Below, piece by piece: positions 51,717-61,478 of a DNA stretch of 64,000 bases (its first letter is position 1; the number at the start of each line of letters is the position of its first letter). The notes below the pieces were generated by a model, which saw only the letters and a program-made list of their open reading frames with translations, was not told the DNA's origin and did not search any database. The position numbers were made by a program, and so were the translations under genes. The DNA comes from Singulisphaera sp. GP187 (GTDB lineage: Bacteria > Planctomycetota > Phycisphaerae > Phycisphaerales > SM1A02): assembly GCA_945868805.1 (NCBI GenBank), contig CAMBMO010000005.1, positions 62,001 to 126,000 of the forward strand, read 5' to 3'.

Positions 51717-54671
51717 ATGACTTCTGTTCGATCAACCGATTCGATCCAGACCCGCGCCGATACCGGGGCGCTCGTCGACCAACTCTCAGCCGAGTTTCAC
51801 ACAACCGCGGGTGTCGTCGTCCCGTGGTTTCTCGAAAACATGCCGACGATGTACTTCCAGGACACTCCACTCGACGCGCAAAGAATCCACCTCAGATCGA
51901 TCCTCGCGGCGAAGTCTTCGGGGCGGCCAGTCGATGTCACTCTCAAGGGGTCCGATGGTCATTCCATCACGGCTATTCGATCGGGGAATCGCCCCGGGAT
52001 GCTCGCCGACATCGTTCGCGACCTTCCAATGGACGCGTCATTGCGCGCGGCGAAAATCCACACATCACGGGACGGCTCGCTCGTGATCGATACATTCGAA
52101 TTTGGAGAGCAGGATCCATTCGACCCAACAAATGCCGCACAGCGAAACGCAATGCAGGCGACCTTGGACTTCGCCCGTGTTGAGCGACCCGAAGTTACAA
52201 CCGACGCGCTCCGCAGTTTCCTGGGTGGTTGCAGTGCGCGATACTTGCTCACACTGACGCCGCTTCGGATTTGCAGGCACTATTCCCTTTTTCGACAGGT
52301 TTCTGGGACGGATAAGCCGATCGTCTCGATCGAGAACGAGTCTGACCCAACCACCAGCCGAATCACGATCGCTATCTCCAATGCGCGAACGCGAACGATG
52401 CTCGAACGAGCAGCGCGGATCCTCATGCGTCACGATGCGAGCATCACCCGAGCGCACCTCGATATCGTGAAAGACACTCCGTACGGAACAGTGACGATCC
52501 TTGGATTCATCGCACAGTGGACGAATCAAACCAAGATCGACCCGAAGGATCCGCGCTGGGAACCCCTTCGCAGCGAGCTCCTTCGTATCAAGTGGCTTGA
52601 TTTCCGCGTGATCGAGTTGATCGGACGACATCCCGAGTTCACGCTTCCAGAGGGCGAACTCCTCTCTGGCTTTGCGGATCTCGTCCGGCACATCCTTGTG
52701 CCGATCGATCCCCTCGCCTTCAGTCGAGATCGTGTGACCGAGACACTCGAGTCTCGCGTCCGACTGACTCGACCAATTCTCGAATTGTTCACCGCCCGAT
52801 TTAATCCCGCAAGTCCGCTGCCCAACAGTGAATTCGAGAAGCGCGGCGCGGCCTTGCGAATGCAAGTTGATGCCATGACCGACTCGGACGATGCCCGGGA
52901 GATTTTCTCGGCCTTCCTCCGTGCGGTGCAGGCAGTCCGCAAGACAAACTTCTTTGTTGCAGATCGGTTTTCATTTGCACTCCGGCTCGACCCGACTCTG
53001 CTCGTCGGTCCAACACGTCCAGAAATCCCATTCGGGGTCTTCTTCGTGCATGGCCGCGGCTTCCATGGGTTTCATGTTCGATTCAAGGAAATCGCGCGCG
53101 GTGGCTTGCGAGTGGTCAAGCCAGCGAACGCGGTCTTGTTCGACCGTGAATCAGAACGACTCTTCGACGAGGTCTACGGACTCGCATTCGCGCAACAGTT
53201 GAAGAACAAGGACATCCCTGAAGGAGGCGCGAAGGCGGCGATCGTTCTGGAGCCCCCCGCCGAGACCAGTCGTTGCGTCAAGTCATTCGTGGATGGCATT
53301 CTCGACCTGATTACTCCCGATCCGATCGTTCGATCGAGCATTGTCGACCATCTTGGTCGTGAAGAATTCATATTCCTTGGTCCGGATGAAAACATTACGC
53401 CCGCGCATATCGACTGGATCGTGGCACGTGCGGCCGTTCGCAAGTACCCGCTCGCAAATGCATTCATGAGTTCCAAGCCCAATGGCGGGATCAATCACAA
53501 GGAATTCGGCGTGACCAGCGAAGGCGTCAACGTTTTTCTTCGTATCGCGCTCTTGTCGCAGGGAATCGACCCCACGAAGCAGCGATTCACTGTGAAGATC
53601 ACGGGCGGTCCGGATGGCGATGTTGCGGGCAACATGATGCGGATTCTCCACCGCGATTACGGCACAAATGCGTGCATTGTCGGAGTCGCCGATGGAAGCG
53701 GCGTTGGTGAAGATCCTCAGGGCCTCGCTCACTCAGAACTCGAACGACTCTTCGTCGCGGGGCTTCCGATCTCTCACTTCAATGCAAAGCTCCTCTCTCC
53801 GCAGGGGCGCGTGGTGAGTGCTGATACAGCCGAGGGAGTCCAGCTCCGCAATACCCTTCACAATCGCCTCGTCTCGGATGCATTTATCCCTGGTGGAGGC
53901 CGGCCCGGAACGATCAATGATCGCAATTGGCGCGACTATCTGCTTCCCAGCGGTGCTCCTTCAAGCAAGCTGATCGTCGAAGGAGCGAACTTGTTCCTCA
54001 CGCCGGACGCGCGCGTCGCCCTCGCGAAGGCTGGCACACTCATCATGAAGGATTCGAGTGCAAACAAGTGTGGCGTCATGTGCTCAAGTTTCGAAATCGC
54101 TTCAAGCATGCTTCTCAACGAAGAGCAATTTCTTCAGATCAAGCCCGAATTCGTCGCGCAAGTACTGGAAAAACTCCGCGAGGCAGCACGTCAAGAGGCT
54201 GTCATCCTGCTCGGCGAGGGTCGGCGTCATCCTTCGGTTCCGCTCCCTGAGTTGTCCACCCAACTCTCGCGTGCGATCAATTCGGGTGCCGATGCGATCA
54301 ATCCCGCAGTCGACAGCTGGGCGACCTCCCATCGAGAGATATTCCGCGAAGTCATTCTCCAGCACATGCCGAGAAAACTGACCGAAACAGTTGGGGAACG
54401 GATCTTCGACGAACTCCCTCCTGCATACTTGCGGTGGGTCGTCGCGAAGGGCGTCGCGAGTCGAATCGTCTACCGCGAAGGCATCGATTTCTTTGCATCG
54501 ATGGAGCCGACTGCGGTCGCGGAGACTGCTCTGCGATATCTGCAGAAAGAGCGAGAGATGCGAGCGTTGATTCGTGAAGTCGAAGAGAGCCCGCTGAAGC
54601 ATGCGAAGCGGATTGCAAATCTCCTCGAGCGAGCAGGGATCCGCGCCGCGCTTCTCGAAATTGAAACATGA
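51717..54671 (+). CDS. gdh: NAD-specific glutamate dehydrogenase, large type
   Basis: The 984-residue protein matches the large NAD-dependent glutamate dehydrogenases (GDH-115/180 class), which oxidise glutamate to 2-oxoglutarate and ammonia. The catalytic core lies at about 420-800: FKEIARGGLRVVKP, the lysine-containing QQLKNKDIPEGGAKAAIVL, GPDENITPAHIDWIV, SKPNGGINHKEFGVTSEGV and VKITGGPDGDVAGNMMRIL. A Rossmann segment (ANLFLTPDARVALAKAGTLI) and a helical C-terminus follow. At 984 residues it is shorter than the 1600-residue GDH180 and close to the fungal/115-kDa size. The N-terminal 400 residues are weakly conserved and presumably regulatory, with ACT-like strands. Confidence 0.92.
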   Translation: MTSVRSTDSIQTRADTGALVDQLSAEFHTTAGVVVPWFLENMPTMYFQDTPLDAQRIHLRSILAAKSSGRPVDVTLKGSDGHSITAIRSGNRPGMLADIVRDLPMDASLRAAKIHTSRDGSLVIDTFEFGEQDPFDPTNAAQRNAMQATLDFARVERPEVTTDALRSFLGGCSARYLLTLTPLRICRHYSLFRQVSGTDKPIVSIENESDPTTSRITIAISNARTRTMLERAARILMRHDASITRAHLDIVKDTPYGTVTILGFIAQWTNQTKIDPKDPRWEPLRSELLRIKWLDFRVIELIGRHPEFTLPEGELLSGFADLVRHILVPIDPLAFSRDRVTETLESRVRLTRPILELFTARFNPASPLPNSEFEKRGAALRMQVDAMTDSDDAREIFSAFLRAVQAVRKTNFFVADRFSFALRLDPTLLVGPTRPEIPFGVFFVHGRGFHGFHVRFKEIARGGLRVVKPANAVLFDRESERLFDEVYGLAFAQQLKNKDIPEGGAKAAIVLEPPAETSRCVKSFVDGILDLITPDPIVRSSIVDHLGREEFIFLGPDENITPAHIDWIVARAAVRKYPLANAFMSSKPNGGINHKEFGVTSEGVNVFLRIALLSQGIDPTKQRFTVKITGGPDGDVAGNMMRILHRDYGTNACIVGVADGSGVGEDPQGLAHSELERLFVAGLPISHFNAKLLSPQGRVVSADTAEGVQLRNTLHNRLVSDAFIPGGGRPGTINDRNWRDYLLPSGAPSSKLIVEGANLFLTPDARVALAKAGTLIMKDSSANKCGVMCSSFEIASSMLLNEEQFLQIKPEFVAQVLEKLREAARQEAVILLGEGRRHPSVPLPELSTQLSRAINSGADAINPAVDSWATSHREIFREVILQHMPRKLTETVGERIFDELPPAYLRWVVAKGVASRIVYREGIDFFASMEPTAVAETALRYLQKEREMRALIREVEESPLKHAKRIANLLERAGIRAALLEIET

Positions 54672-54684
54672 CGGAGATCGATTT

Positions 54685-56445
54685 ATGAAAACACTCAATG
54701 TTGCGACAACCCTCCTGCTCTGCCTATTCGGTCCGAGCGCGTCCGGCCAAAATGAAGTGACGCCGATCGATCCATCTCTGCCAGAGGAACGGTTGCTCAG
54801 CGCAAAAATCGAATCGGTGGTCCTCTATCAGGGACGGGCCGCCATCACCCGCGTGGCGACGACGAAGTTGACAGCAGGACTTTGGAAACTGCGGTTCGAA
54901 GATCTTCCTCCGACGATCCAACCCGACACACTGGAGGCGAAGTCCGGTGGTGGGCGCATCCTCTCCGTCGATTTTTCTGAACGTGCCGTTCCCAATATTG
55001 CGTCAACCCCCGAAGCGATCGCGATCGATGCAGAGATTCGAAGAATCAATCAAGAACTTGCGGTGGTGACCGATGCCATTGCCGGTTATCAGAGTGAATT
55101 GAAGGTCGTCGAGTCGGTCGGCGTGCGAGCAGGAACCGATGCAACCAAGGACGGCGGAACAGCACAACTTGATCTCGTCGTTCTCGACAGGCAACTTGCG
55201 TGGATGGCAACGCAACGAGGGCGAATCGGTGGGCTTGTGCGCACGGCGACCGAGAAAACGGATTTGCTCCGCAAGGATCTTGCGGCGGCGCTTAATCGGC
55301 AAGGCGCGCTCGGTGGGCGTCGGACGACTGTCCAATCGGCCGAAGTCCTGCTTGCATTGACCACTGACGGGGAGTTTCCGGTGCGAATTTCTTACTTGGT
55401 CACCGACGCGCGCTGGGAACCCGTCTATTCGATCCGCGCCGCCCCCGATCGCGATTCGATCGGCATCGAGTACGACGCGTTGGTCATCCAGAGTTCAGGT
55501 GAAGACTGGAAAGGCGTACGCCTCTCGCTCTCGACCGCGCGCCCATCTCGTGCCGCGAGCCCTCCAGCGGTAACACCTTGGTATGTCGATGTCGTACAAC
55601 CCATGGACAAGTCTGGCTTCGCCGCAATGTCCGTCGCCGCCCCAGAAAGTCCTGCTCCAGGCGCTCCGATGGAGAGGGAAGGACTCTCGAAGGATCGCGC
55701 CGATGCGCGGATCGATCTCGCCCTTCGCGAGCGTCGCAAGTCACTCGCCGAGGAAGTCAGCGTGGATGCGGTTGTTGGAGGATCTGGCCCGAGCGTCACC
55801 TATACCATCGCTCTCCCGTTTGATGCGCCGAGCGACCAACAGAGTCGGCGACGCGCACGGATCGCCTCATTCGACGCTCCAACTGCTTACATTTTTCAAA
55901 CGCAACCAGTCGCGGCGGAAGGTGTCTTTCTCCGAGGGACATTGACGAACTCGAGTCCATTCCAACTCCTCCCTGGTCGTGCCTCAGTTTTCGTCGGAGC
56001 CGATTATGTCGGAGCAACTTCCTTTGTCGGCGCGAGTCCGAAGCAAGAGTTTGCGGTCTTTTTTGGTGCGGATCCAGCAGTCACAGCGACCCGAGAACTC
56101 GTCAAACAGGAAGATCGGCAGTCCGGTCTCTTCGGGGGTGGGCTTGATACGGTCAGTGATTACCGCGTAACGATTTCCAACGGCACCGGGCGAAAGATCA
56201 ATGTCGAGTTGTACGACCGCCGCCCGGTCAGTCGCAATGACAAGATCGGAGTAGAACTTGTCAATAACAGCTCTCCGCTCTCTACAAATGCCGACTACCT
56301 CGCGACCGAGCAACCGCAGGGAATTCTTCGATGGGACCTCTCGGTTGCGCCGACACCATCGGGAAGTGAAGGCAACGCGATAAGTTGGAGCATCGTGGTC
56401 AGCCGTTCGAAGGACATCAACATTTCGCGACTACCGCCGGAGTAG
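54685..56445 (+). CDS. MuiA-family (DUF4139/DUF4140) exported protein
   Basis: An ATG at 54685 with GGAG nine bases upstream gives 586 residues with a signal peptide (MKTLNVATTLLLCLFGPSAS, cut after SASG). The DUF4140 N-terminal strand-helix unit is clear (AKIESVVLYQGRAAITRVAT). A coiled-coil stretch (about 110-220) follows, then the DUF4139 beta-rich part starting VRISYLVTDARWEPVYSIRA with SSGEDWKGVRLSLSTARP and ending GILRWDLSVAPTPSG. The family is named from mucoidy inhibitor MuiA; its molecular role is not known. The gene lies 13 bp after the glutamate dehydrogenase gene, probably in one transcript. Downstream is the decayed transposase. Confidence 0.88.
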   Translation: MKTLNVATTLLLCLFGPSASGQNEVTPIDPSLPEERLLSAKIESVVLYQGRAAITRVATTKLTAGLWKLRFEDLPPTIQPDTLEAKSGGGRILSVDFSERAVPNIASTPEAIAIDAEIRRINQELAVVTDAIAGYQSELKVVESVGVRAGTDATKDGGTAQLDLVVLDRQLAWMATQRGRIGGLVRTATEKTDLLRKDLAAALNRQGALGGRRTTVQSAEVLLALTTDGEFPVRISYLVTDARWEPVYSIRAAPDRDSIGIEYDALVIQSSGEDWKGVRLSLSTARPSRAASPPAVTPWYVDVVQPMDKSGFAAMSVAAPESPAPGAPMEREGLSKDRADARIDLALRERRKSLAEEVSVDAVVGGSGPSVTYTIALPFDAPSDQQSRRRARIASFDAPTAYIFQTQPVAAEGVFLRGTLTNSSPFQLLPGRASVFVGADYVGATSFVGASPKQEFAVFFGADPAVTATRELVKQEDRQSGLFGGGLDTVSDYRVTISNGTGRKINVELYDRRPVSRNDKIGVELVNNSSPLSTNADYLATEQPQGILRWDLSVAPTPSGSEGNAISWSIVVSRSKDINISRLPPE

Positions 56446-56496
56446 CCGCGAGAACGAACAGGGCTTAGACATGCTCGCTGGCTTCGCGGACACTCG

Positions 56497-56852
56497 TCAT
56501 GCAGCGACCAGCCCGCACACTCGTACGAGGTTGTACGTCGCGGTAGTCAATGGCCCTTGCATCGCTGACGTGCGCGTGCTGAGGCGCGTGCGCGTCCACC
56601 CTCGTCTCTCGCAACAATCGGATCTGGACGAATTGCGAGATGTGCGGTGATCTTTCGTTGTTCGAACCCAAGAAGAAAGTCGCCCGAGTCGTATCCCTTG
56701 TCTGCGCCCAGCGTCGCAACACGAACATCATGTTGTTGTCGCACGCGATCCAACATGCGCTTGATTGCGCACAGTGGGTGACTCGGCTCAATGAGCTCTT
56801 CAACATTTATGGAATACCAAAAACTGCCGTCATTTTCGGGTCGTCCGCGCAT
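56497..56852 (-). pseudogene. decayed transposase (DDE, IS5/IS1182-like) remnant
   Basis: The N-terminal part (MRGRPENDGSFWYSINVEEL, then PSHPLCAIKRMLDRVRQQ) is the usual start of IS5/IS1182-type transposases. It jumps straight to the late catalytic segment VATLGADKGYDSGDFLLGFE with KITAHLAIRP, so roughly 200 central residues, including the first Asp of the DDE triad, are missing. The frame then breaks. A different frame carries a C-terminal-like piece TTATYNLVRVCGLVAA ending at 56497. The order suggests one internal deletion plus frameshifts. I find no convincing terminal inverted repeats at either edge. The element is inactive. Confidence 0.78.
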
Positions 56853-56919
56853 GCAAGAACATTCGCAGAACCTGAGTCAGAGGTTTTTGATTCCATCGAG
56901 AATTCCGATGAACGTGAAC

Positions 56920-56937
56920 CACCTCCTTACGGGGGTG
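56920..56937. other. small hairpin downstream of the isomerase-like gene
   Basis: CACCTCC and GGGGGTG flank TTAC, giving a 7-bp stem with one G-T pair, just past the stop (56953) of the minus-strand gene. No clear U-tract follows on either strand, so termination is only a possibility. Confidence 0.28.
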
Positions 56938-56952
56938 TTCTTCAGCAGCCTG

Positions 56953-57945
56953 CTAGACCCACCAGGGCGTCGCAGGTGGTTCTTCGATGATTGCCTCTTT
57001 GAGGAATCGAACCGCCCGTCGGAATCCCTCGTCGACACTCAAGAGGGCGTCCTCGTGTTCGATCGAGAGCACATGGTCGTATCCCTGACGTCGCAACATC
57101 GAGATGAACGGCTTCCAGAATTCGTGCCCATGACCATCGCCACATGTCCTGAAATTCCACGAACGAGAATTCAATTCGCAATAGGGTCTCGCATCGAGGT
57201 AGCCGTTGCGCGGACCTTCGTGGCGGTCGAGCTCGGTGTCCTTGGCGTGCACATAGAACAGGAGTCCCGCTTCACCGAGAATTTTCGCCGAAAGAACTGG
57301 ATCGATTCCCTGCCAGAAAAAGTGCGAAGGGTCCAGATTTGCCCCCAAGACAGCCTTCCCCTTGATGCCTGCAGCCACCATCGCTCGTCGCGAAAGCTCA
57401 ATGATGGTCGCGGGGTTGTATGCGCAGAATCCAGGATGCCCCTCCCATGCGGTCCGAACGCCGTGCGCCTTGCAGAGTTTCGCTTGCGTTGCCCAGTACG
57501 GAACAAGGACGTCGTCCCACTGGTAGCGAAGGGTCGCGCTGAAATCAGATGGCCACGGACAGGTCACCCAATTGGGGGACTTGTCGCCTTTCGCACCACC
57601 AGGGCAACCCGAAAATGTGATCACAATGTCCGTACCCAATTTCGGAGCCAACTTCACGGCCGTGACGAATGCTTCATGATGAACGCGTGCGAGCGAACGA
57701 TTTGGGTGGACCGGATTGCCGTGAACTGCGAGTCCAGAAAGTTCGAGCCCGTGATCTTTCAGAAGTGCCTTGATGCGCTCTTGCGCACGTCGATCACCCA
57801 GAATCAGCCGCGGCTCAAAGAATGGTTTGCCTGGATAGGCGCCGACCGGCAGTTCGATTGCACCGAGCCCTTGCTCTGCGCAGATTCGCACGACTTCCTC
57901 CAACGGGCGCCCTGAAAAAAGCGCGGACATGACTCCAAGTTTCAT
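56953..57945 (-). CDS. sugar phosphate isomerase/epimerase-like TIM-barrel protein
   Basis: The 330-residue protein belongs to the AP-endonuclease-2 / xylose-isomerase-like TIM-barrel family: MKLGVMSALFSGRPLEEVVR with GLGAIELPVG, LSGLAVHGNPVHPN, VRTAWEGHPGFC (metal Glu), GANLDPSHFFWQGIDP (metal Asp/His), FYVHAKDTEL and VLSIEHED (metal Glu). These acidic and His residues form the usual divalent-metal site. Planctomycetota carry many such proteins, which act on sugars or inositols. The exact substrate is unknown. It has no signal peptide. It diverges from the Pro-rich exported protein gene at 57970, with a 24-bp gap between starts. Confidence 0.86.
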   Translation of the reverse strand: MKLGVMSALFSGRPLEEVVRICAEQGLGAIELPVGAYPGKPFFEPRLILGDRRAQERIKALLKDHGLELSGLAVHGNPVHPNRSLARVHHEAFVTAVKLAPKLGTDIVITFSGCPGGAKGDKSPNWVTCPWPSDFSATLRYQWDDVLVPYWATQAKLCKAHGVRTAWEGHPGFCAYNPATIIELSRRAMVAAGIKGKAVLGANLDPSHFFWQGIDPVLSAKILGEAGLLFYVHAKDTELDRHEGPRNGYLDARPYCELNSRSWNFRTCGDGHGHEFWKPFISMLRRQGYDHVLSIEHEDALLSVDEGFRRAVRFLKEAIIEEPPATPWWV

Positions 57946-57969
57946 AGTGCCGTCAGGGTATCTCGTACA

Positions 57970-59469
57970 ATGAAGCGCGGGAACGCCCCAATGCGATTGC
58001 GACTTTCGAAAACTCTCGGTCCTTGCACGATCGCTGTGCTGCTTGCGCTGTCGCTCGCGGGTTTGACCGCTACCGCGCAGACGACCAAACCGGGAGATCC
58101 GCCTGTCGCTACACCACCAACCGCGCCGGTTTCACCGCCCGTCGTCGCACCCGCTCCAACGCCCCCGACTCCGCGACGCGTTCATGTGATCATCGACCGC
58201 AAGTCAGAAACGGGCGGGACGGTGGTCTACGAAGATGAGACTCGGATCGTGATCGAACGCGACGGGAAGCGCTCTGAATTCAATAAGGATGACATCATCG
58301 ACGCCATAGCGCTCGTCGAGATAGCCGAACCGACGATGGTTGTGGTCTACCGAAGGGATGGTGGATCCCAGCAAGTCAAGCTGATCGCCGATGATTTCGA
58401 CGAAGTTCGCTATGTGATTGGAACCGCCACCAGATCGATCCCCCGTGCAGAGGTCTACCGAGTCGCGCTAATGCGAACATTTGAAGAGCGCTACCAGGCG
58501 CTGAAGCAATCGATCGAGCCGGACGACGATGCTCGGCGACTCGCTCTGTGCGATTGGTTGGTGACCGAGCGCAAGTACGCCGAGGCGCGCCTCGAGCTCG
58601 TCGAATTGGTCGCCAAGACGAAACTCTCGGAAGCTGTCGCGCTCTTGAAGCATGTCGACGCGCAACTCGCATTGCTGAAGGCGCGGGTTTCCTCGAAGAG
58701 TTCGACGACGAGTGGCACGTCAACGACCGATCCGAAGGGCGCCTCTGTCTCGGCACCAGCGACTCGAGTACTCACGGATGCGGAAGTGAATCTCATCCGT
58801 GTCTACGAATTGGATTTCGACAACCCGCCCCGGGTCATCGTCGATCATGCCGATGCTCGCGCGCTCTTGGAGGAATACGGTTCTAGCCCGCGCGTCCCGA
58901 CCGATGCGCCAAGTCGAAGCGCTCTCGCTCAAGGCGACCCGTTGACGATTGTTCGTCTCGCCTTCGAGCTGAAGGCGCGAGACTTCTATCCAAAGATTCG
59001 CGTCGTCACCGAACCAGCCACGCTCGTTTCATTCCGTCGCAATGTCCACGATGGTTGGCTCATCGCCAATTGCGCCACAAGTCGATGCCACGGTGGACCA
59101 GACGCGGGAAAGTTTTTTCTCTTCGGAGATGGTCGCAATGATGTGCGAATGCGATACACGAACTTGCTCAATCTCCTGAGGGGATCGTCCCAGGATCGTC
59201 CGATTGTCGACTTCACGGATCCGATGCAATCGATCCTGATTCAACATGCATTGCCTCTTGACGAGTCCAGTAATCCTCACCCAACGGTCGAAGGTTGGCG
59301 TCCGGTGTTCGGTCGCAAGCTCAACCCTGACAAGTTGGCGAACACGCTTGCTTGGATCCGTTCGATGTATCAACCGCGACCGATCTACCCGATCGAATAC
59401 GAACCTCCAGATCTGCGTGGGGAGCCAGTACCGACACGGCCAGCGACGCCGGATGCGCCGAGTCGCTAG
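57970..59469 (+). CDS. exported protein with a putative CX4CH haem-binding motif
   Basis: The 499-residue protein has a signal peptide (alternative start at 57991, MRLRLSKTLGP; cut near TATAQ). A Pro-rich linker precedes a small beta domain (VHVIIDRKSETGGTVVYEDE), of the same type as in the protease at 6914. A TPR-like helical stretch (about 170-235) and a Ser/Thr linker follow. A C-terminal region then carries NCATSRCHGG near residue 368, a CX4CH motif rather than the common CX2CH. The PMQSILIQHALPLDES, HPTVEGWRPVFG and LANTLAWIRSMY segments after it resemble planctomycete cytochrome-c-like modules. Haem attachment is plausible but unproven. The resB/ccsA pair in this window could supply it. 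Confidence 0.62.
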   Translation: MKRGNAPMRLRLSKTLGPCTIAVLLALSLAGLTATAQTTKPGDPPVATPPTAPVSPPVVAPAPTPPTPRRVHVIIDRKSETGGTVVYEDETRIVIERDGKRSEFNKDDIIDAIALVEIAEPTMVVVYRRDGGSQQVKLIADDFDEVRYVIGTATRSIPRAEVYRVALMRTFEERYQALKQSIEPDDDARRLALCDWLVTERKYAEARLELVELVAKTKLSEAVALLKHVDAQLALLKARVSSKSSTTSGTSTTDPKGASVSAPATRVLTDAEVNLIRVYELDFDNPPRVIVDHADARALLEEYGSSPRVPTDAPSRSALAQGDPLTIVRLAFELKARDFYPKIRVVTEPATLVSFRRNVHDGWLIANCATSRCHGGPDAGKFFLFGDGRNDVRMRYTNLLNLLRGSSQDRPIVDFTDPMQSILIQHALPLDESSNPHPTVEGWRPVFGRKLNPDKLANTLAWIRSMYQPRPIYPIEYEPPDLRGEPVPTRPATPDAPSR

Positions 59470-59512
59470 GCATTTCGGGCGTGTTCTGCATAGACTCGTC
59501 CCTCTCCCACCG

Positions 59513-61456
59513 ATGAAACGCTTTGCACTTATCTCGATCTTTGCTCTGTCCGCTCCATTCGTCTGCATTTCGTGCGAGGACCCATCGGTTGCTCGCAGGG
59601 AGGATGCCGAGCGACGAATTCGAGATGGTGGAGCCAACGTTGTACTGGCCGCTCGGCGAGCGAGCATCGATCGCATCGTCGCGGCTGAGGAGTTGCGCAA
59701 CGCTGGCCGAGCACTCGAGAACATCGCAGGCGCGTCCACGGCTCAGGCGCAGGCGGCTGCCGGCATCGCCGCCAACGCGATGACCCAGGCAGCGTTGCTT
59801 GAGATCGGTCGCGCAGATCAACTTGAAAGCGAGAACAGAGCAAGTCGCACCCTCGCGCTGGGATATCTGCGAGTCGTCGACGAGATTCATTCTCTGGTCA
59901 AGGCGCGAGAACTGAAGGGTCTCAACGAAGCGAAAGGCGCCCTTGAGGTCGGCATCGAGGCGGCTTCGATCTCCGAGCGCGATCAACTCGCTCAGCAGAC
60001 CACCCTTGAAGCGACTGTGAGTTCACTGCGTGCGGCCAATCAGGCTGCACTTGCGGATGCGCAGGCCATTCTGATCGAGGCCGAAGTCATTCGATTGCAG
60101 GGATCAAGTGCGGCCCTTGGCGAAATGGCGGCAATCGCCGAGGATGCCGGGCGCAAACGAGACGAAGCTGGTATCCGTCAAACCGAGGCAGAAGAGTCAG
60201 ATCTCGCAGCTATTACCCAAGAGTCGATTCTTCGCTTGAAGCTCGGTGAGACCGTCGGCGCTACGAGACGGGTTCAGGTGCTCCGCGCGGCGCTCGTGGC
60301 ACTCGATCAACTCGAAGGCGATCAAAAGTCGGTGGCAACAGCGGAAATCGCCATTGCCAACACGATCTCCACAACGATTGTTGAACTCGTCGCGGCATCG
60401 AGTCCCACGGCTGATGACATAATGAAGGGCTGCCAAGAAAGGGCATTCACGGACCTTCAGTCGGCCGAATCTTTCGCGAGAGAGAGCGGTCCACAAAGTA
60501 GCGCAATGATCAGCATCGCCTCCGCGCGAGCTCGGGCACAACTCGGCCGCGGCGAAGGAGAGTTTCAGCAGGCGCTGATCTATCACGTCCTCGCGAGCAG
60601 TCCGAGCATGCAGGGCGATTTCGAGAATCAATCCAAGGAGTGGCTCGCGAAGGCGCAGGCATCGACGAAAGAGGCACTGGAGTCATACGCCGCCCTCCAA
60701 GAAGTCCTCGCTGGAAGCGGCGAAGAGAGCCTATCGAAACAGGCACTCGTCCTCACCGTCGAACGTGCGCTCAAGTCAATCCGTGTCCCGAGCTTGGAGA
60801 TGCTCCCTGCGATCCCCCCTCCTCCACCAGTCGATGTGGCGACGGATGCGACGCGTCCCTCTTCGGACAAGCCGACCAATAAACCAGCACCGATCGCGAG
60901 TCCCGCAGCCTCTGCTGGCGGTCCACCGTTTGCGACTGCCGAAGATCTCGCCGCATTTTTCGGCTCCTCAAAGCGTGACCCGAAGACGAGCGCGCAGATC
61001 GACAAGTTGATCATCGCGAAGACTCCAGAAGGCCAGAGTTTGAGCTCGACCGCCTTCGGCGCAGTGAAAGCGATTGGTCAATTGCAAGTTGCGATGCAGG
61101 AGAAATTCGGCAAGTCGAATCTCGGTCCGCTCTCAGCACTTGTAAACCAAGGCGCCACCGCTTCCGTCACTGAATCGACAGCTGACAATGCGACGATCAG
61201 CGTCGGAAATGCTCAGGGATCCCTCTTATTCAAGGCAGCTCGAACCGATGAGGGTTGGAAGCTCGACCTTGACGCAACTGCGACGACGATGGACGAGGCA
61301 CAGCGCGGGCAGATGGCAGCCGCCGGCGCGATGATGGGAACACTGATCGATGGGCTCACGGGGATCACCGCGCAAATCGAGAGTGGCGAAATGAAGAGCC
61401 CTCAAGAAGTGCAAGGGGCGCTCATGCTGGCGATGCGCAAGCTCATGGGTGGCTGA
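59513..61456 (+). CDS. lipoprotein with long Ala/Glu-rich helical region
   Basis: The ATG at 59513 opens a lipoprotein signal (MKRFALISIFALSAPFVCIS with a lipobox-like CISC, Cys about 21). The next 420 residues of this 647-residue protein are Ala/Glu/Gln/Arg-rich helices (AQAQAAAGIAANAMTQAALL, TLEATVSSLRAANQAALADA), probably a coiled-coil or helical bundle. A Pro-rich linker (PPPPPVD) and a folded C-terminal domain follow (AEDLAAFFGSSKRDPKTSAQ; a beta-rich segment with DEGWKLDLDATA). No family is recognised. Its composition resembles the giant FecR protein at 14615, but it keeps normal Lys content. Confidence 0.6.
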   Translation: MKRFALISIFALSAPFVCISCEDPSVARREDAERRIRDGGANVVLAARRASIDRIVAAEELRNAGRALENIAGASTAQAQAAAGIAANAMTQAALLEIGRADQLESENRASRTLALGYLRVVDEIHSLVKARELKGLNEAKGALEVGIEAASISERDQLAQQTTLEATVSSLRAANQAALADAQAILIEAEVIRLQGSSAALGEMAAIAEDAGRKRDEAGIRQTEAEESDLAAITQESILRLKLGETVGATRRVQVLRAALVALDQLEGDQKSVATAEIAIANTISTTIVELVAASSPTADDIMKGCQERAFTDLQSAESFARESGPQSSAMISIASARARAQLGRGEGEFQQALIYHVLASSPSMQGDFENQSKEWLAKAQASTKEALESYAALQEVLAGSGEESLSKQALVLTVERALKSIRVPSLEMLPAIPPPPPVDVATDATRPSSDKPTNKPAPIASPAASAGGPPFATAEDLAAFFGSSKRDPKTSAQIDKLIIAKTPEGQSLSSTAFGAVKAIGQLQVAMQEKFGKSNLGPLSALVNQGATASVTESTADNATISVGNAQGSLLFKAARTDEGWKLDLDATATTMDEAQRGQMAAAGAMMGTLIDGLTGITAQIESGEMKSPQEVQGALMLAMRKLMGG

Positions 61457-61478
61457 GATTGCGGACCTCATCCCTGCA

